A stretch of 64,000 nucleotides of DNA from Anaspis maculata (Eukaryota > Arthropoda > Insecta > Coleoptera > Scraptiidae): contig OX421967.1 of assembly GCA_949128115.1 (NCBI GenBank), forward strand, positions 60,586,855-60,650,854, given 5' to 3'. The notes beneath the pieces are model-generated. The model did no database searches. It was not told the DNA's origin and saw only the letters and a program-made list of their open reading frames with translations. This document shows positions 9,361 to 21,300 of the stretch, in pieces. Position 1 is the first letter of the stretch. The number at the start of each line of letters is the position of its first letter. The position numbers and the translations under genes were made by a program.

Positions 9361-9512
9361 ATGCAGCGCTCATGCCCCCAATATGTGCAAGGACCTCCGA
9401 CCATCAGGACCTTGCGAAGGACCTACCTTTCCGACTCCTTCGCATGTTCGATTGGAAGCAGCCATAAAACACGATCCGGCGGTTTTGGGTCATGCGGAGC
9501 AGGTAATACCGA

Positions 9513-9985
9513 GCGCGAGAGGAGGAGACCCACCGCTGTGCGCTTGGTCGAGCTGTGTTAAGAGGATGGCAGCGCTTCATCTCGCTCTTACCAATATAGC
9601 GCAAACGGTGTCGGAGGAGGTTCGACTGAGAAGACACGATGGCACATGCACCTGCCACTGTTCTGCTTTGCACCTGCAGCGGTAGGCATGAAGAGGAGGA
9701 GGAGGACTAAAGCGACGGTCCAGGTAAACCGCGGGTTCAAGCTCGCAACGGTAAAACTGGTGTGCACATACTCTCAGGGTGTTATTACCTCTCTAGTAAT
9801 TACCTCAATAATTAATGAGCTCGGTTTCAGGATCCTGACCCATATCACGTCTCTATAGCACCCGGCGTCGTACCCTAAAGAGTGTACTGTAGAGCGGTAG
9901 GACCGGTCTAATTACCTCCTCTGTAATTACCTCCTCTGTAATTACATGTAATGAAACTTGATTCAGTCGCCCTCTTCTCTCTCTA
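9513..9985. other. Outer edge of the palindromic element, no gene seen
   Basis: It contains short repeats of TAATTACCTC near 9,780-9,945 and no convincing ORF. The transition to zinc-finger-cluster sequence is at about 9,985, so the element's outer terminus probably lies between 9,513 and 9,985. Confidence 0.5.
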
Positions 9986-9989
9986 CTGT

Positions 9990-10064
9990 CTAGAGATATG
10001 GTGAGTTAAAAATCGAGCGCCCCCTCTCGTTACATGCTGGAGTGTGCCAGTTTTCTCCGGTTTA
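9990..10064 (+). promoter_or_regulatory. Orphan copy of the zinc-finger upstream module
   Basis: Matches the module found upstream of the zinc-finger genes: TAGAGATATGGTGAGTT, then GAGCGCCCCCTCTCGTT, then CTCCGGTTTAAA. In the other copies a zinc-finger gene starts about 170-250 bp away. Here that side is occupied by the palindromic element, so the cognate gene is displaced or lost. Confidence 0.7.
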
Positions 10065-13000
10065 AATGCCAGTCATTCTGCGGTTTTGCCGAGGGTTCTG
10101 CCCTCGGTTTTGCCTATATATTCCCATATACTGATTTGACAGTGAGGTATCTTTGTGGGATTGTGCAAGTCGACCAAGTCTATTACTTGATACTTTCATT
10201 GGAAGAGTAGTTCCAGGATTACGCTCCCAAGCTTTTACATTTGATAACGAGATTTTCCTAAGTGAACGTATTGCCGAAATGATAATAACCGAGATATAGG
10301 CTGTCAAAGTTGAATTTAAAAAATGTTTTTTTTCTCAATTAATAATGCACTGATAGTTGTCAGTTGCGAATTTATGAGCTGGTTGTAACCAGTTTTGTCG
10401 AAATAAGCCGGTACCGGTGGCGTAGATATTGGAGGAGCTCGTCCTTTTCAACATTTTAACAGTCCTTAGAGCTTCAAAACTGGAAGGGTCTTCGTTAAGA
10501 GAAACCATTGCAAAGACGCCTAGTAGAGCCGTTTTTAAATTTGAAAATTAGATAATTTTGTTCAATCAACTTTCGAGTCGTTTGACCAATCTTGCCTAAA
10601 TTTCGACCATTGTTCACTGAACTGATTCTCTATTGAACGATAATGAGCGCTTTCCATTTAGGACACTCTATGTCGGCTTGTGTCAATACAAGTCAACGAC
10701 ATGAATAGAACACGTTTCGTACGTTTGTGCTACGGATGTCATCTTTTACACCACACGGTCATGCGCAGAAACACCTGTCAAAACTCGAAAGGTTAATAAC
10801 GTCATTGACGCGAAAAAAGACGCTTGGAAGCCTTGGAAGATTTACCAAGTTCACGTTGACCTAGAAAATGAATTTCGCAAGAATGTAGCACGTAGGGGCA
10901 TTATTCATTGTTTCACTGGTGCCATTCTGTAAACGATATCTTCACTATTATTACATTCGGGGGTTGTGACACCCCATAGCTGCTGTCACCATCAATTACT
11001 TCTCGTGTAGCAGCTATTTAGAACCTTCTTGAACCAATTAGGCATCAGGCGAGTAGGCATCGGTCACCTAGAAGCTATCTTACTTACTAATTCGTCTGAT
11101 CTAGCCGTGAAGTCCGAAAAACTTGTTGTGGAAGTAAAGCTTGATTTGCACCTAGAGCTATTAGAGCAACGTCAAGAGCTTATTTGGTGTTGCGCAAGCG
11201 CCTTCAGATGGCACGTTCAAATAAAAGAACTAAAGCTAGCTTTCAGCTGTAAAGAGCATTAAGTCATGTTTTGCATTTGGCAAGCGCCTTTAGATGACGC
11301 TTACGAAGAAGTGAAGCTGAATTTACAGTACCAAGGTCACAATAGTCGTTTGATAGTAAGCATATTGTTACCTTTAGACTCTCCGGATGGAAATTTGAGA
11401 ATCTTTTATTCTACCCGGGGTAGAAAACGGGGCCCTCTGGGGTACATCACCGCTACAGTATTGACTAGCTCAGTTCGGGAACATTGCCGAGTGTGTCAGC
11501 GTTCACGAATCACAAAGGGCGCAGTGGCACGGCAAATTAAAGACCTTGATTTAGCAGTGACAGACATTTAATTATGAAATCACTTTAACTAAATTTACAA
11601 AGAAATACTAAACAAACTAATTAAGAATCCGACGATTTATAGGCGATGCATATAATGTTTCTAAAATGAACTTGCCCGGCGAATCGTGCGTCGTCACCAG
11701 CCCAGCGATCCCAGCCTCCAGATTCACTGCCTCTCTGCCATGCTCCTCCAGGTTCGCAGCGAGTCGGCCCCTCTGTCATGCCGTTCCACCGGTAACAGGC
11801 CCGCTCAGCTGTCGGGTATGTTTTGGGGAGAATTTTCCCTGGACGCCACCTTCCATGTCGCTGCTCCGGTGAGACGGTTGATTTGCCGTGAAAGGTCGGC
11901 TGCGGCATGACTTTGGGCGTTCCCACTGGACCTGGAACATGACAGAGAAACAGTAATCGGTCACAAAAAAAAGAGGCATAAATTGCATGATGACAAGGCC
12001 AATACACCGGCAACTAAGAAAAATAAATCGGTTACATACAAGTCGCAACAACAGGTGGTATTGAAATCGTCGGACAGATAACCTCAAACATTTTGACTTA
12101 ATTAAACAAAATCGTGGAAACTGACATCACCGCCTGTCAAATGGCCGACACGGCTGCCAACCTGACAGACGGCAAAATCCGTCGACAGCAGACATTCCCA
12201 GTCGCACAACAAACAAAAGTGAACACGGTTTTTCGCGTTCGGCGCACGACCGCACAATTAATGCCAAAATGACGCCGTGCGAGAGAGACGGATAAACTTT
12301 TAATAATACAGGCAGGCATGGTACGCAGGTAGAGAAAAGAATCAAACATGAGAAAGACAAGCTTTTCAAAATGAACTCAACTTTTTCTGTACTCGAAGTC
12401 CGACGGATGAGTCATATTCCGCGGGACCCCACGAGCGAAGCTGGTAGAGTGCATTCGGTCGCCGACGGCACGGGAGCACAGAAACATGCAGACGATAGCC
12501 CCCTTGGCCGTCCGACGACAGCAGAACATGTAGGGGTGGACGTTGGCGCTCCTCGGCGCATCCAAAGACCGCAGAATGTAGACGTTGGCGCTCCTCGGCG
12601 CCTCCAAGGCCGCAGAAATATGGACGTTAGCGCTCTTCCGCGCGGGCGAGAGCGCAGATTGAGGGTTGGGCCCCCATGAGCATCCAAAGACAGCAGAAAA
12701 CAGTTGTAGGGTGGACGTTAGCGCTCCTCTCTACCTTGAGGGGGCGCGGGGTGGACTAGCGGCGTGTTCACCACACTGGGCGAGATCGGTACGGGCATCC
12801 GCAGGTAGACAGGGAAACGGAGAGCGTCCTCTGATGAATCGACGAGCCGCCCCCCGCCGAAACGGCCTGTTTATAAAAATTTACCAATAAAGAACTTGCT
12901 CGCCGGACGTAGACAAGTTGAACTGAACATACCCAAGGCGCTCCTCTTCAGAGTGGTGCACGCACTGTAAGTGTACTACTCGCACATGATGTTTTTCGAT

Positions 13001-14879
13001 ACACTGGTTCGAGGCGAAAAGAAAAACGAAATCTGGGCGCGGCTGGTTTTATAGGGACGCCGTTTCTTGCCCAAAAAAAACTCAGCTTTCTTATCCTCGA
13101 TGGAACATTCCATGGCAGCACAGTCCGACTGTCGCCGCCAACTCAGCGCCGAGAAAATCACTAGAACCTGACCACCCCGAGTTCAGGTCCGGGCTCGATT
13201 TTTGAAGAAGGGCCTCGCACCCCGAGCGCTCGAAAATCGAGGCCGTAACAATATCTAAAAAATAGCTTGTGTGAAAATTATAAAGCCCTATTCACATGAT
13301 AAAAGTTGGAAAAATCATGTTGTCCAGATGACGCACACGAAGAACTAAAGCTTGATTCACTGTATGGGAGCTACTGTAGTCATTTTGTCATGTCCGAGCA
13401 GTATTTCAATACTCAGTGCAATTCAAATTGAATGACTTATCGGGCGGCTGTGGAATGTGACGTTCATATTAAAAATAATGTGTCTTAGGAGTCCGGATAG
13501 GTTTTATGAGATGGACCACTATCAAACATTCACAAATTGATGATAATATCACCGATTTTGCGTTTTGGGTTCTTCCATAATTGAGACGAACGTTTAAACA
13601 CGCACCGTTTTTTTGGCTGATAACAAACATGAATACTCGCCAATTATTATTCGCGTTTGAGTATATCGCCGATTATTACTCGCTGTTTTCGCTCTGATTT
13701 AATACTGCTCCGTCAGTCGACACACATTTTGACTGTTATTCCGGGACTTCCCACTGGTTCTTCAGCAAATTCCACATTGACCGCGAAATGTGGCTTCGCG
13801 ACGACTCTCGAACAGTCCAACACTTTTGCTTGTATCACCGGCGTGTTTAGGAAACGACACCTTCGTTAATCGGGTAGATGTGTTCTACTCTTGTTTTGAT
13901 ATCTCCGTGCTATATCAAACGGTCTGGAGCCTACGCGTATGCTCTCGAATGCACTACTTTGCACAAGAGCTTCGCAACTTGTAACACTGTATACTAGAAC
14001 GGTCCAGAACGACTGCGTGTGCTCTCGAATGCACAACAGCCTCGCAGCTCGTATCAATAAGTTCCGAATATAAACGCAATTAGACTTGGGTACCGCATTT
14101 TTTCCAGCGCAAAATGTCAAATTCAACAGCCGCCCGCAAGATGTCACTGTATTTGAACGCGAGGGACTTTAGATGAGTAGTTTGCAAAACTAAATCTGAT
14201 TTTTGGAATAAATAACATTCATCGAGACTGTAAAGAAATTGGAGCTGTGGAAGCTTTTTTGCATCTTTCGAGCTTTTTGTATGCCAAAACGTGAAGATTT
14301 GTTGAACTTTTTTTTGTTTTGATGCCGGTCTGTCTGTAAGAGGGTGGGGCGTAGACATGGAAGAAGTTAGATTGGCGGCGAGATCTCTCATTTGAACATA
14401 TCAGACATTCACAGTCATACCACAGTAGAATGGCACACAGCTTGTGTCATCAAATGTCATTTGTCACTTGTCACATCGCTGAAAAGCTACCGAGACGTTC
14501 TTTTCAGCAAATATAAAATGAAACTTCAATTTTTATTCTGTCGACAATCATTAAGAGACACAAAATCTGATTTGGGTCTCTACATTTATATGCCGATCAC
14601 GTTTTAAATTCAGTAGAAATAAAAACGCGGTTGGCCATGTTCCCTAGGGTGTAACGGACGCTGACAGACCAAGTTACGTGAAAACGGGCTTTTTGTGGCG
14701 AAGTCCAGTGAGGTTAGGAAATTTTGACATGAAATGCCAATTCTGGCGTCTCCTTGCATCATATTCCGCTACAGTGTTGCCTTGGCTGTTATGACTGTTA
14801 TCTTGTCAGAATGGCAGGTAAGTGACAGAGTGCCGAGCCGTTCTAGGTTTTAGACACTAGGCCTTCATTTCTGACCATA
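10065..14879. repeat. Segmental duplication copy 1 (partner 40,116-42,985)
   Basis: Apart from a solo LTR at 11,366-13,250, the sequence runs collinear with 40,116-42,985, for example around 10,440-11,360 with 40,445-41,360 and 13,255-14,870 with 41,370-42,980. Small ORFs (13,657-13,869; 14,080-14,391) have counterparts in the partner but show no recognisable domain, and one copy is shortened. I see no supported gene. Confidence 0.85.
11366..13250 (+). mobile_element. Solo LTR, 1,885 bp
   Basis: The insertion begins TGTTAC and ends GTAACA and is flanked by ATAT (11,362-11,365 and 13,251-13,254). The duplicate at 41,365-41,368 shows the uninterrupted empty site GTAT in the same context, which fixes the ends. 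TG...CA ends and a 4-bp target duplication are typical of LTR elements of the Ty3/gypsy or Bel/Pao kind. No internal coding region remains, so it is a solo LTR. TATAAAA at 12,872 and AATAAA at 12,886 fit a U3/R promoter and poly(A) signal in the plus orientation. The LTR is GC-richer than its surroundings and carries tandem units of about 45-50 bp near 12,520-12,740 (GACGTTGGCGCTCCTCGGCG). The short ORFs within it are not supported. Confidence 0.88.
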
Positions 14880-16468
14880 TAGCCCAGGCGCCAGGGAGCA
14901 AAAATCAGCTCAATAAGGAAATAATTGTTTCCTGGCTGGAAACTAGCTTAAAACGATCTGTGTGGCTTAGGTTTTGACATACTAATTTCCCCCCTTTCGG
15001 AAATGTCGGCGTCATGTCGCCATCATCAACAAGAAGTGCACCAGCGTGGTTTTTGCCGAATATCTTGATTTTGGGCCATCTGACAGCAAAAGATGTAGAA
15101 AGTCATTTTGAAACCAATGAAATTCCCTACGGAATAGTTTTGAAATAACCTTTCTGCGACCTATGGTTTTTGAGATAGAGCTTCTAGAAGCGAGAGGCAT
15201 TGTCGTAAAAGCTCCATGGCCACTTGACTTGAAAAACTAAAATGTCGATGTGACAAAAAAAATTTCAAAATGAGATTTCTCGAGAATCCTTCATGCTATA
15301 GTTGCGATGATGGTCTTAAACTCTTTCTCTTGAACCGCTGATTACGAATATAGAAAAGTCAAAAACGTCACATTGTACATACAGGTGTACTGGGGGAATC
15401 AAATCAGATCAGAGAAATTTTACATATTTCTTTGATTAAGCCTATATGCGACACTCTAAGCACCTAACACGAGTCCAATATCAATATGGATTTGCTCTGT
15501 AGGCTCCACTTAATACACTAAAGGAGTGGTCAGCTCACAGCTTTACTGTGAAATGTTTTGAAGGCCCTCTGAAATCAACAAAATATTACAAATTTACAGT
15601 ACCAAGGAATGTATATAACAGTATATTATATACCAAGGGACCAAAGTGAATTTTTAATTTGGGGATTTGGATTCAAAAGACCCTCGAGCAACAAACTTCA
15701 CCCAAGGAATCGAAAATTCACTTTGGTTCCTTGGTATATCATATACTGTTACATACATTTCTTGCTACTGTAAATTTTGATGATTTCAGAGGGCCTTCAA
15801 AACATTTTACAGGAAGGCTGTGAGCTGACCACTTCTCAAGTGTATCAAGTGAAGCTTACAGAGCAATGCATATTGATATTGGACTCGTGATAAGTGCTTG
15901 GAGTTTCGCATAGGCTAAATCGAAGAAATATGTCAAATTTCTCTGTTCTGATTTGATTCCCGTAGTACACCCTGTATATGTACAATGTGACGTTTTTGAC
16001 TTTTCAATATTCGTAATCTACGGTTCAAGAGGAAGAGTTTAAGACCATCACGGCAACTATAGCATGAAGAATTCTCGAGTAATCTCATTTTGAAATTGTT
16101 TTTGTCACATCGACATTTTAGTTTTTCTAGTCAAGTGGCCATGGAGCTTTTACGACAATGACTCTCGCTTCCAGAAGCTCTCTCTCAAAGACCATAGGTC
16201 GCAGAAAAATGATTGAAAAACCAAACTGTAGGGAATTTCATAGGCTTAAAAAAAAATTCTTATTTCTTTTGCTGTCAGATGACCCAAAATTAAGATATTC
16301 GGCAAAAACCACGCTGGTGCACTTCTTGTTGATGATGGTGACATGACGCCGACATTTCCGAAAGGGGGGAGACTAGTATGTCAAAACCTAGGCTACACAG
16401 ATCGTTTTGAGCTAGTTTCCAGCCAGGAAACAGTTATGTCCTTATTGTTTTCCCTGGCGCCTGGGCTA
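14880..16468. mobile_element. Foldback element, 1.59-kb palindrome
   Basis: The left end TAGCCCAGGCGCCAGG and right end CCTGGCGCCTGGGCTA are inverted, and the match continues with some divergence over arms of roughly 780 bp to a centre near 15,680. It has no transposase and no long ORF. The TA at each end is consistent with a TA target site as in Tc1/mariner-derived MITEs, but this is not proven. The left flank is the duplicated block that continues at 42,985; the right flank is the 3' flank of zinc-finger gene A. The element therefore sits on a junction between two blocks. Confidence 0.85.
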
Positions 16469-16797
16469 TCAAGGATATCGCCAGAAACTCACATTTGAGT
16501 GGAATTGTCATGCATTTGTTATAGTCTTCGATACTGTCTGGTTTAATTTTATTTGATATTATGATCATTAAAAAATCTTTTGCATAGGCATAGCGTACGT
16601 TTATGTCATTCTCCCTAAAAATTTCCTAAAATATTTGATCTCGTTCAACTTCCATGTTTCTTTCAATCACCTTGTGCTGCTTGATGACCTTCTTTGTGCG
16701 ATACTTTTCGTTGGTGTATTCGTAACATGTTTTGATTTACACAGTCTTTGCGCTCAGTTTGATGGAAGCTTCTGTCACTTTTATGCCACTCAATTTC

Positions 16798-18054
16798 TTA
16801 TGGGTTAGCATGTCGTAGAAAGTGTCTGTTCAAACTGCTTTTATGTTTAGTTTTGAAGGAGCATTTATTGCATTTGTACATATCAACTTCTTCACTGAGA
16901 GCATGTGTTAGCATGTGCTTTTTCAAATTGCCTTTAAATTTAGTTTTAAACAAGCATTCATTGCATCTGAACCAATCAATTTTTTCACTGGAAGCATGTG
17001 TCAACATGTGCTGTTTCAAATTGCATTTTAATCTACTTTTGAACAAGCATTTATCACATTTGTACCAATCAATTTGTTCACTGGAAGCATGTGTTAACAT
17101 GTGCTGTTTTAAATTGCTGTGTTGCTTCTTGGTTTGGTAGGAACATTGATCGCATTTTTGCCATTCAATTCCTTCACTGGAAGCATGTGTTAACATGTGG
17201 TATTTCAATCCGTATTCATGTTTAGTTTTGAACGAGCATTTATTGCATTTGTACCAATTGATTTCTTCACTGGGAGCATGTGTTATCATGTGCCGTTTCA
17301 AATCGTTCGTTACTTTAGCTCGAAAGGAGCATTTGTCACAGTTGTACCATTTAATCTGATCTGGATTGGCATGTTTCAGCAAGTGCATTTTCAAACAGTG
17401 TTTGTGTTTAGTTTTATACGAACAATTTCCACAGTTGTACCAGACGATATCTTCAGGATTAGCGTGTTGCGACATGACATGCCGCTGCAGTGAGGTTCTG
17501 TGTTTGGTTTTGAAGGAGCACGTCGCACAATTATATGTAATCGATGACAGTGCAGCACAGTGGTCTAAATTTCTCTCCGATTTAATTGGCCGAGAAGCAT
17601 CTTGGAATATTACTTCTGTAGCTCTTTCCACCGTTTCACAGCGGTCGTAATGCTTCGCAGCAGACAGAATAGAGAATGTTTTGAATTTGCAACCCGGAAA
17701 GCATCCGAACTGTTCACAACAACCGTCATCTTGATGGACGTCAGTCCCGTCCTCATCGACCTTGGGCTTGTGTTCTCGAACGCAATGTTCGTATACATCG
17801 AGTTGATAGAAACTTTTGAATTTGCACGCATCGCAACAGTGGAGCTGTGGTTCGAAGATTGCGTGGAACAATTCCGCTTGGTAAACCGTTTCGTGTTGTC
17901 TTCGAACGTGATGGTCAAGCTGAAATCTCCATTCGGTTTCATAGGGACATTGTAGACATCCGAGCATTGCTGCCGTCTCCGGGTGGTTTGACCTGCATTT
18001 GTAAGTGATAAATTAGTGTCAAATACATAAAATGTATAGGTACGCAACTTACAT
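16798..18054 (-). CDS. C2H2 zinc-finger gene A
   Basis: Two exons: AT at 18,054-18,053, a 60-nt intron 17,993-18,052 (GTAAGT...GCAG), then 17,992-16,798. The spliced product is about 398 aa. Two C2H2 fingers at the N-terminus (CPYETEW..., CDACKFKSFY...) are followed by an atypical CCCH-like module (GCFPGCKFKTF) and an Asp-rich spacer. Eight tandem CX2CX12-13HX3-4H fingers follow, joined by 10-residue linkers of the type ASSEEIDWYK rather than TGEKP. Nuclear DNA binding is expected from the family; the target is unknown. The ORF stops with HANP, but the sequence after the stop still resembles the degenerate tail of genes C, E and F, so this copy carries a premature TAA. It lies between the 1.59-kb foldback and its upstream module at 18,232. 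Confidence 0.85.
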
Positions 18055-18231
18055 GATAAATATAATCAATTTTTTGAGTTGATCTTCAAAGTTTATAAGG
18101 AGCTCAGTTCCGAGTTAGGTTTTGTTGATTCGCACTGGGGAGGTACCGTTTCACCTCTCTACATTAGAAACAATTCACGAAGATGGGGTAGAACTAATAA
18201 TACAATATTATTACAAAAGGGCAACGCACGT

Positions 18232-18320
18232 CTTTATGTATAGTCGCGCTTGGAGTTGGGTGAGATATAAATCGAGCGCCCCCTCTCGTTGCACGAATGT
18301 ACCAGTCTTCTCCGGTTTAA
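18232..18320 (+). promoter_or_regulatory. Upstream module of zinc-finger gene A
   Basis: Contains TTATGTATAGTCGCGC, GAGATATAAATCGAGCG and GCGCCCCCTCTCGTT, followed by CTCCGGTTTAA. It lies about 180 bp upstream of the gene's split start and in the opposite orientation. Its position and sequence match those at genes D and G. Confidence 0.65.
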
Positions 18321-18329
18321 GTCCTAGTC

Positions 18330-19260
18330 AGTCTGCGTTATGTTCCAAACGCAACGTTCGGACGAGCCAGTTCACATCAAGTACAAGAAGGCGTCAAAAT
18401 TACCATGCTCAACTAGAAAATTGTTGACATTTCTGACTTGATTTTCGCTTGGATCAAGGCAATTCGATCAGGTTTTCAGGGTAAACTACGTTCCTACGCT
18501 ACGCGTTCTCCAAGTCCTTCCAGGCGCATTTTGTGTGTCAATTTGGCGGAAATTCCAACAATTGCAACAATTATGGATTAATAATACTAAACGTCGATTT
18601 AAAATGAGTCTCATCTCTCGGGTGGTCATGAAATTTGACATTTGGACGTAAAAAGTTGTACTCGGAGCGTTGTTTTGGAACGGCTTGTAGGCGGAGCTTA
18701 GGGTGTGACGTCACAGTCTCTCCGACTTCATGAACGCCCAGAGTGCGCCCAAGTAAGGTTTTGGAACGTACCCCTGGTGGAGACACTTCAAATCCGCGCA
18801 TGCGCATGCTAGACAGCGCTTTGCTATTAGTTTTTCACATTGAAATTTGGTATATTATGGGATTTCGACAAAATAAACAAGCGAAGCGCATCTGGAAGGG
18901 TCTGGAAAACGCGTGGGAACATGTTTAAACATGAAAACTTGATTCAAATCGCTTCGACCTCGACCTGCGCTGAAGTCTGACATTATTTGATAACTCAATT
19001 TTTATTTGCGCCGTTGGATTGGCAGCGCTGCCGTCAAGCCAGTTCAAATCTGTGTGATATGTAAGTGTAGCTTTTTTGAGCTTTTGTCGCATTTCGGCGG
19101 GATTTTCGCAAGATTATCTGACGAAATATGCCCAAACAGGTTTTGAAAAGCTTGCTGAAACGTGTTTTGGCCAAAAACCCGGTTTATATCCGGTAACTTT
19201 TGCAAAAAAATCGGTTTTATCACCCCACAACTTTCCCGACTAGTATCCAGGAGTCTACCG
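18330..19260. other. Intergenic, no gene recognised
   Basis: Scattered low-quality ORFs only. One TGACGTCA occurs near 18,709, an isolated match. The text near 18,590-18,930 has the look of old repeat sequence but I see no partner in this window. Confidence 0.4.
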
Positions 19261-19690
19261 GGTGGGCTATAAAAAACCGCACTGTTTTATTTTCCTCGCA
19301 GAATTTTTGTTTCTTGGCCGATTTTGACAAGTTTGGTATCCATGTGTAGCCAATTAAATAGGCTACTAAAATCGCATAGAAATATTGCTAGAGTATGAAA
19401 ATTCAAAATGACGGACACAACTGAAAATTGGCCTTTTTTGCAGTCGTTTCTTTCGATTGAAACTTGACAGAATGACAGAATCTAAAAAATTGGCAAAAAA
19501 GAACTGTTTTCTACATTTTGAGACTATGACCAGCTCGATCGGTTGATTCTTTCTGAAAATATAGCAAACTGAACAAGGGCCATTTGCCATTATTTTACTC
19601 TGTAACGAATAATTGAAAGATATTGTTTCGCTTGTCAAATTTACCATAAAAAAATATTGTATTCAAAAATGTCAAAATTCAATATGACGC
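19260..19690 (-). repeat. Single unit of an approximately 300-bp dispersed repeat
   Basis: The inverse of this sequence (TTGGCTACAC, CAAAATCGGCCAAGAAAC, TCAGTTGTGTCCG words) recurs several times at 61,980-62,990 and in part at 56,030-56,320. No coding potential. Confidence 0.7.
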
Positions 19691-20106
19691 CCATGAGATA
19701 AAAAAAAGTTGAATGTCATATCTCGGTTGTTTTGAAAGCTAGGATGAAGATTTTGTCAACATTGAATTCCCCTTGGAGAAGTGCGCCCACAATGTCTTAA
19801 TTAGAAAAGGCTACCTTCAACCGTTTTTCAAATAAAAAATAAAAACAAAAAGTACAAATTTCTGTTCTTTCTCGATATCTACAAAACTAAAACTGATAAG
19901 TCAAATATCTTTTCGAATCATTGATCGTCATGAAAATTCGCAACTTTTTTCTAATTTAACCGACTCTGTATCTCTTGAGATAAGCGAGATACCCATGCTT
20001 AGCCTCGAAAAACGGACACCCTGTATACTATAATACAACAAAATAGGATGGAAACTAAACAGCCACATCACTCACCGGCATCAATAATGTATGCGTCAAT
20101 GCGTCA

Positions 20107-20353
20107 TATACAGGGTGTACGAAAAAATGGTTGTTTTCTTTGCTGTTGCAGAAAAATCAAGGCATAAAAAGTGAAAAATTAAGGAGGTAAGAAGTTTCCG
20201 GGGAGAAACTGGAAAGAGTAGAGAGTAGAGAGTAGAAACTAACCAAGCCAAGACACCTGATAAGGTAAATTACTGACGTGAATGTGTAATCCACGCGTTT
20301 TTTTTGCTTGTTTTTTCACATACAGCAAAAAAAACAACCATTTTTTCTTACAC
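20107..20353. mobile_element. Short MITE-like palindrome
   Basis: The ends TACAGGGTGTACGAAAAAAT and ATTTTTTCTTACACCTA are inverted over about 35 bp including the GGTTGTTTT stretch. The centre of about 170 bp is non-coding. A related end occurs at 36,376-36,415. Confidence 0.65.
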
Positions 20354-20408
20354 CTAATTTATTGTATATTTGTGTACATTGTGAAATTTGTTGCATAACT
20401 TGAGGATA

Positions 20409-21300
20409 TACAGGGTGGTCCTCGTTTTATGTCATTAAATTCAAGGATCAATGGAAAATGGAAAATGGAGGGGACTTTCTTCAGAAAACATATTTGAGAA
20501 ATGCCTAATAACAGAGATACAGCCCTTCAGAGTTGGAAAGAAATAATCGTTTTTTTCGCATCACTTTTGAACCGTTCAACCCATTTCATCCAAAATAGAA
20601 CCAAAGGTTTACTGGAGCTATCCCCTGTCGAACAATCATAACATGTTTCATAAAAAAGTTTCAGGAGCGTAGATATCAGGGGGTGTTCCTACTCTCCCCC
20701 CCCTATTTCTCACCCATCAGTTATATTTGAAAACTGTTCATAATTTTGAATTCCAAGTTCAATTTAGAAGAAAAAGTCACTTTTGCAAAATTTTGATTAG
20801 AGGCTTCGTTTAGGAGATATTCGAGTTTGAAACTTTGGAAAACATCCTGAAATCGCCACTTTCCAGAACCCAAATTGTTTTTTTTCTGAAAATTTTCCGT
20901 GTTTTTGACAAAATGGTGGTTCATCAACTTAGAAATTCTAGAAAACCTATTTTAGCTGAAAAATCTTGAGTTTCTTTGGATTTTGATTTTTAGACCTTTG
21001 AAAGTGGCGATTTTGGGATGTTTCCCAAAGTTTCAATCCAAATATCTCCTAAAAGAAGCCTCTAATCAAAATTTTGACAAAGTGACAATCACAGTGATCA
21101 AAGTAGAAAGTAAAATTTGGATGATATTCTTCAGTTCTTTCAAGATATTTCAGGAACGCTTCAAGATATTTCAAAACTGTTTGTTTTGTCTTCACATGCA
21201 TTGAATGAAACATCATTTCCTCAATTTTGTTCACTTCATCTAAAATCTTGGTTTTTGGAATGAACGAAAACAAAAATATTCCTCTTCCACCCTGTATATA
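20409..21300. mobile_element. Foldback family TACAGGG, copy 1
   Basis: Left end ATACAGGGTGGTCCTCG, with internal inverted segments (GAGGCTTCGTTTAGGAGATA against TATCTCCTAAAAGAAGCCTC). The right side is truncated or replaced near 21,100-21,300. It is the duplicate of the copy at 36,513. Confidence 0.7.

Larger units (their letters stand above)
6981..9512. repeat. Right arm of large inverted repeat
   Basis: Reverse complement of 1-2,113. It is about 420 bp longer because a block around 8,866-9,290 repeats sequence of 8,560-8,860, including GAAAAATTAGGTACCTC words. The arm ends at or beyond 9,512; the partner sequence of 9,513 onward would lie left of the window. Confidence 0.92.
1..9960. mobile_element. 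Large palindromic virus-like element, rearranged and endogenised
   Basis: Two long inverted arms (1-2,113 and 6,981-9,512) flank a unique centre of about 4.9 kb. The centre contains an integrase fragment of the Polinton/adintovirus kind, a 59-bp repeat array and an intact DNA-binding-protein gene. The left arm is cut by the window start. The right boundary is set by the start of zinc-finger-cluster sequence near 9,990, since similarity to cluster copies at 40,025 and 55,803 begins there. No polymerase B, packaging ATPase, protease or capsid gene was recognised, so this is either a degraded Polinton-like element or a composite that captured one integrase piece. The inverted arms are seen directly; the viral ancestry is inferred from the integrase fragment. 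Confidence 0.6.

Noticed and set aside
9275..9685. 136-aa ORF at the right-arm edge
   Set aside because: Starts in the (CT)n repeat and has no domain; most likely chance.
11621..12890. Several ORFs of 70-130 aa on both strands
   Set aside because: They overlap in many frames inside a GC-rich solo LTR, which explains them as open frames by composition.
13657..14391. ORFs repeated in the duplicate at 41,773-42,467
   Set aside because: The duplicates are nearly identical as DNA, so shared ORFs say nothing about coding; lengths differ through indels and no domain is visible.
18702..18716. TGACGTCA at about 18,709 as a further site of the 59-bp repeat family
   Set aside because: Single occurrence without the dyad or other unit sequence; expected by chance at this length.
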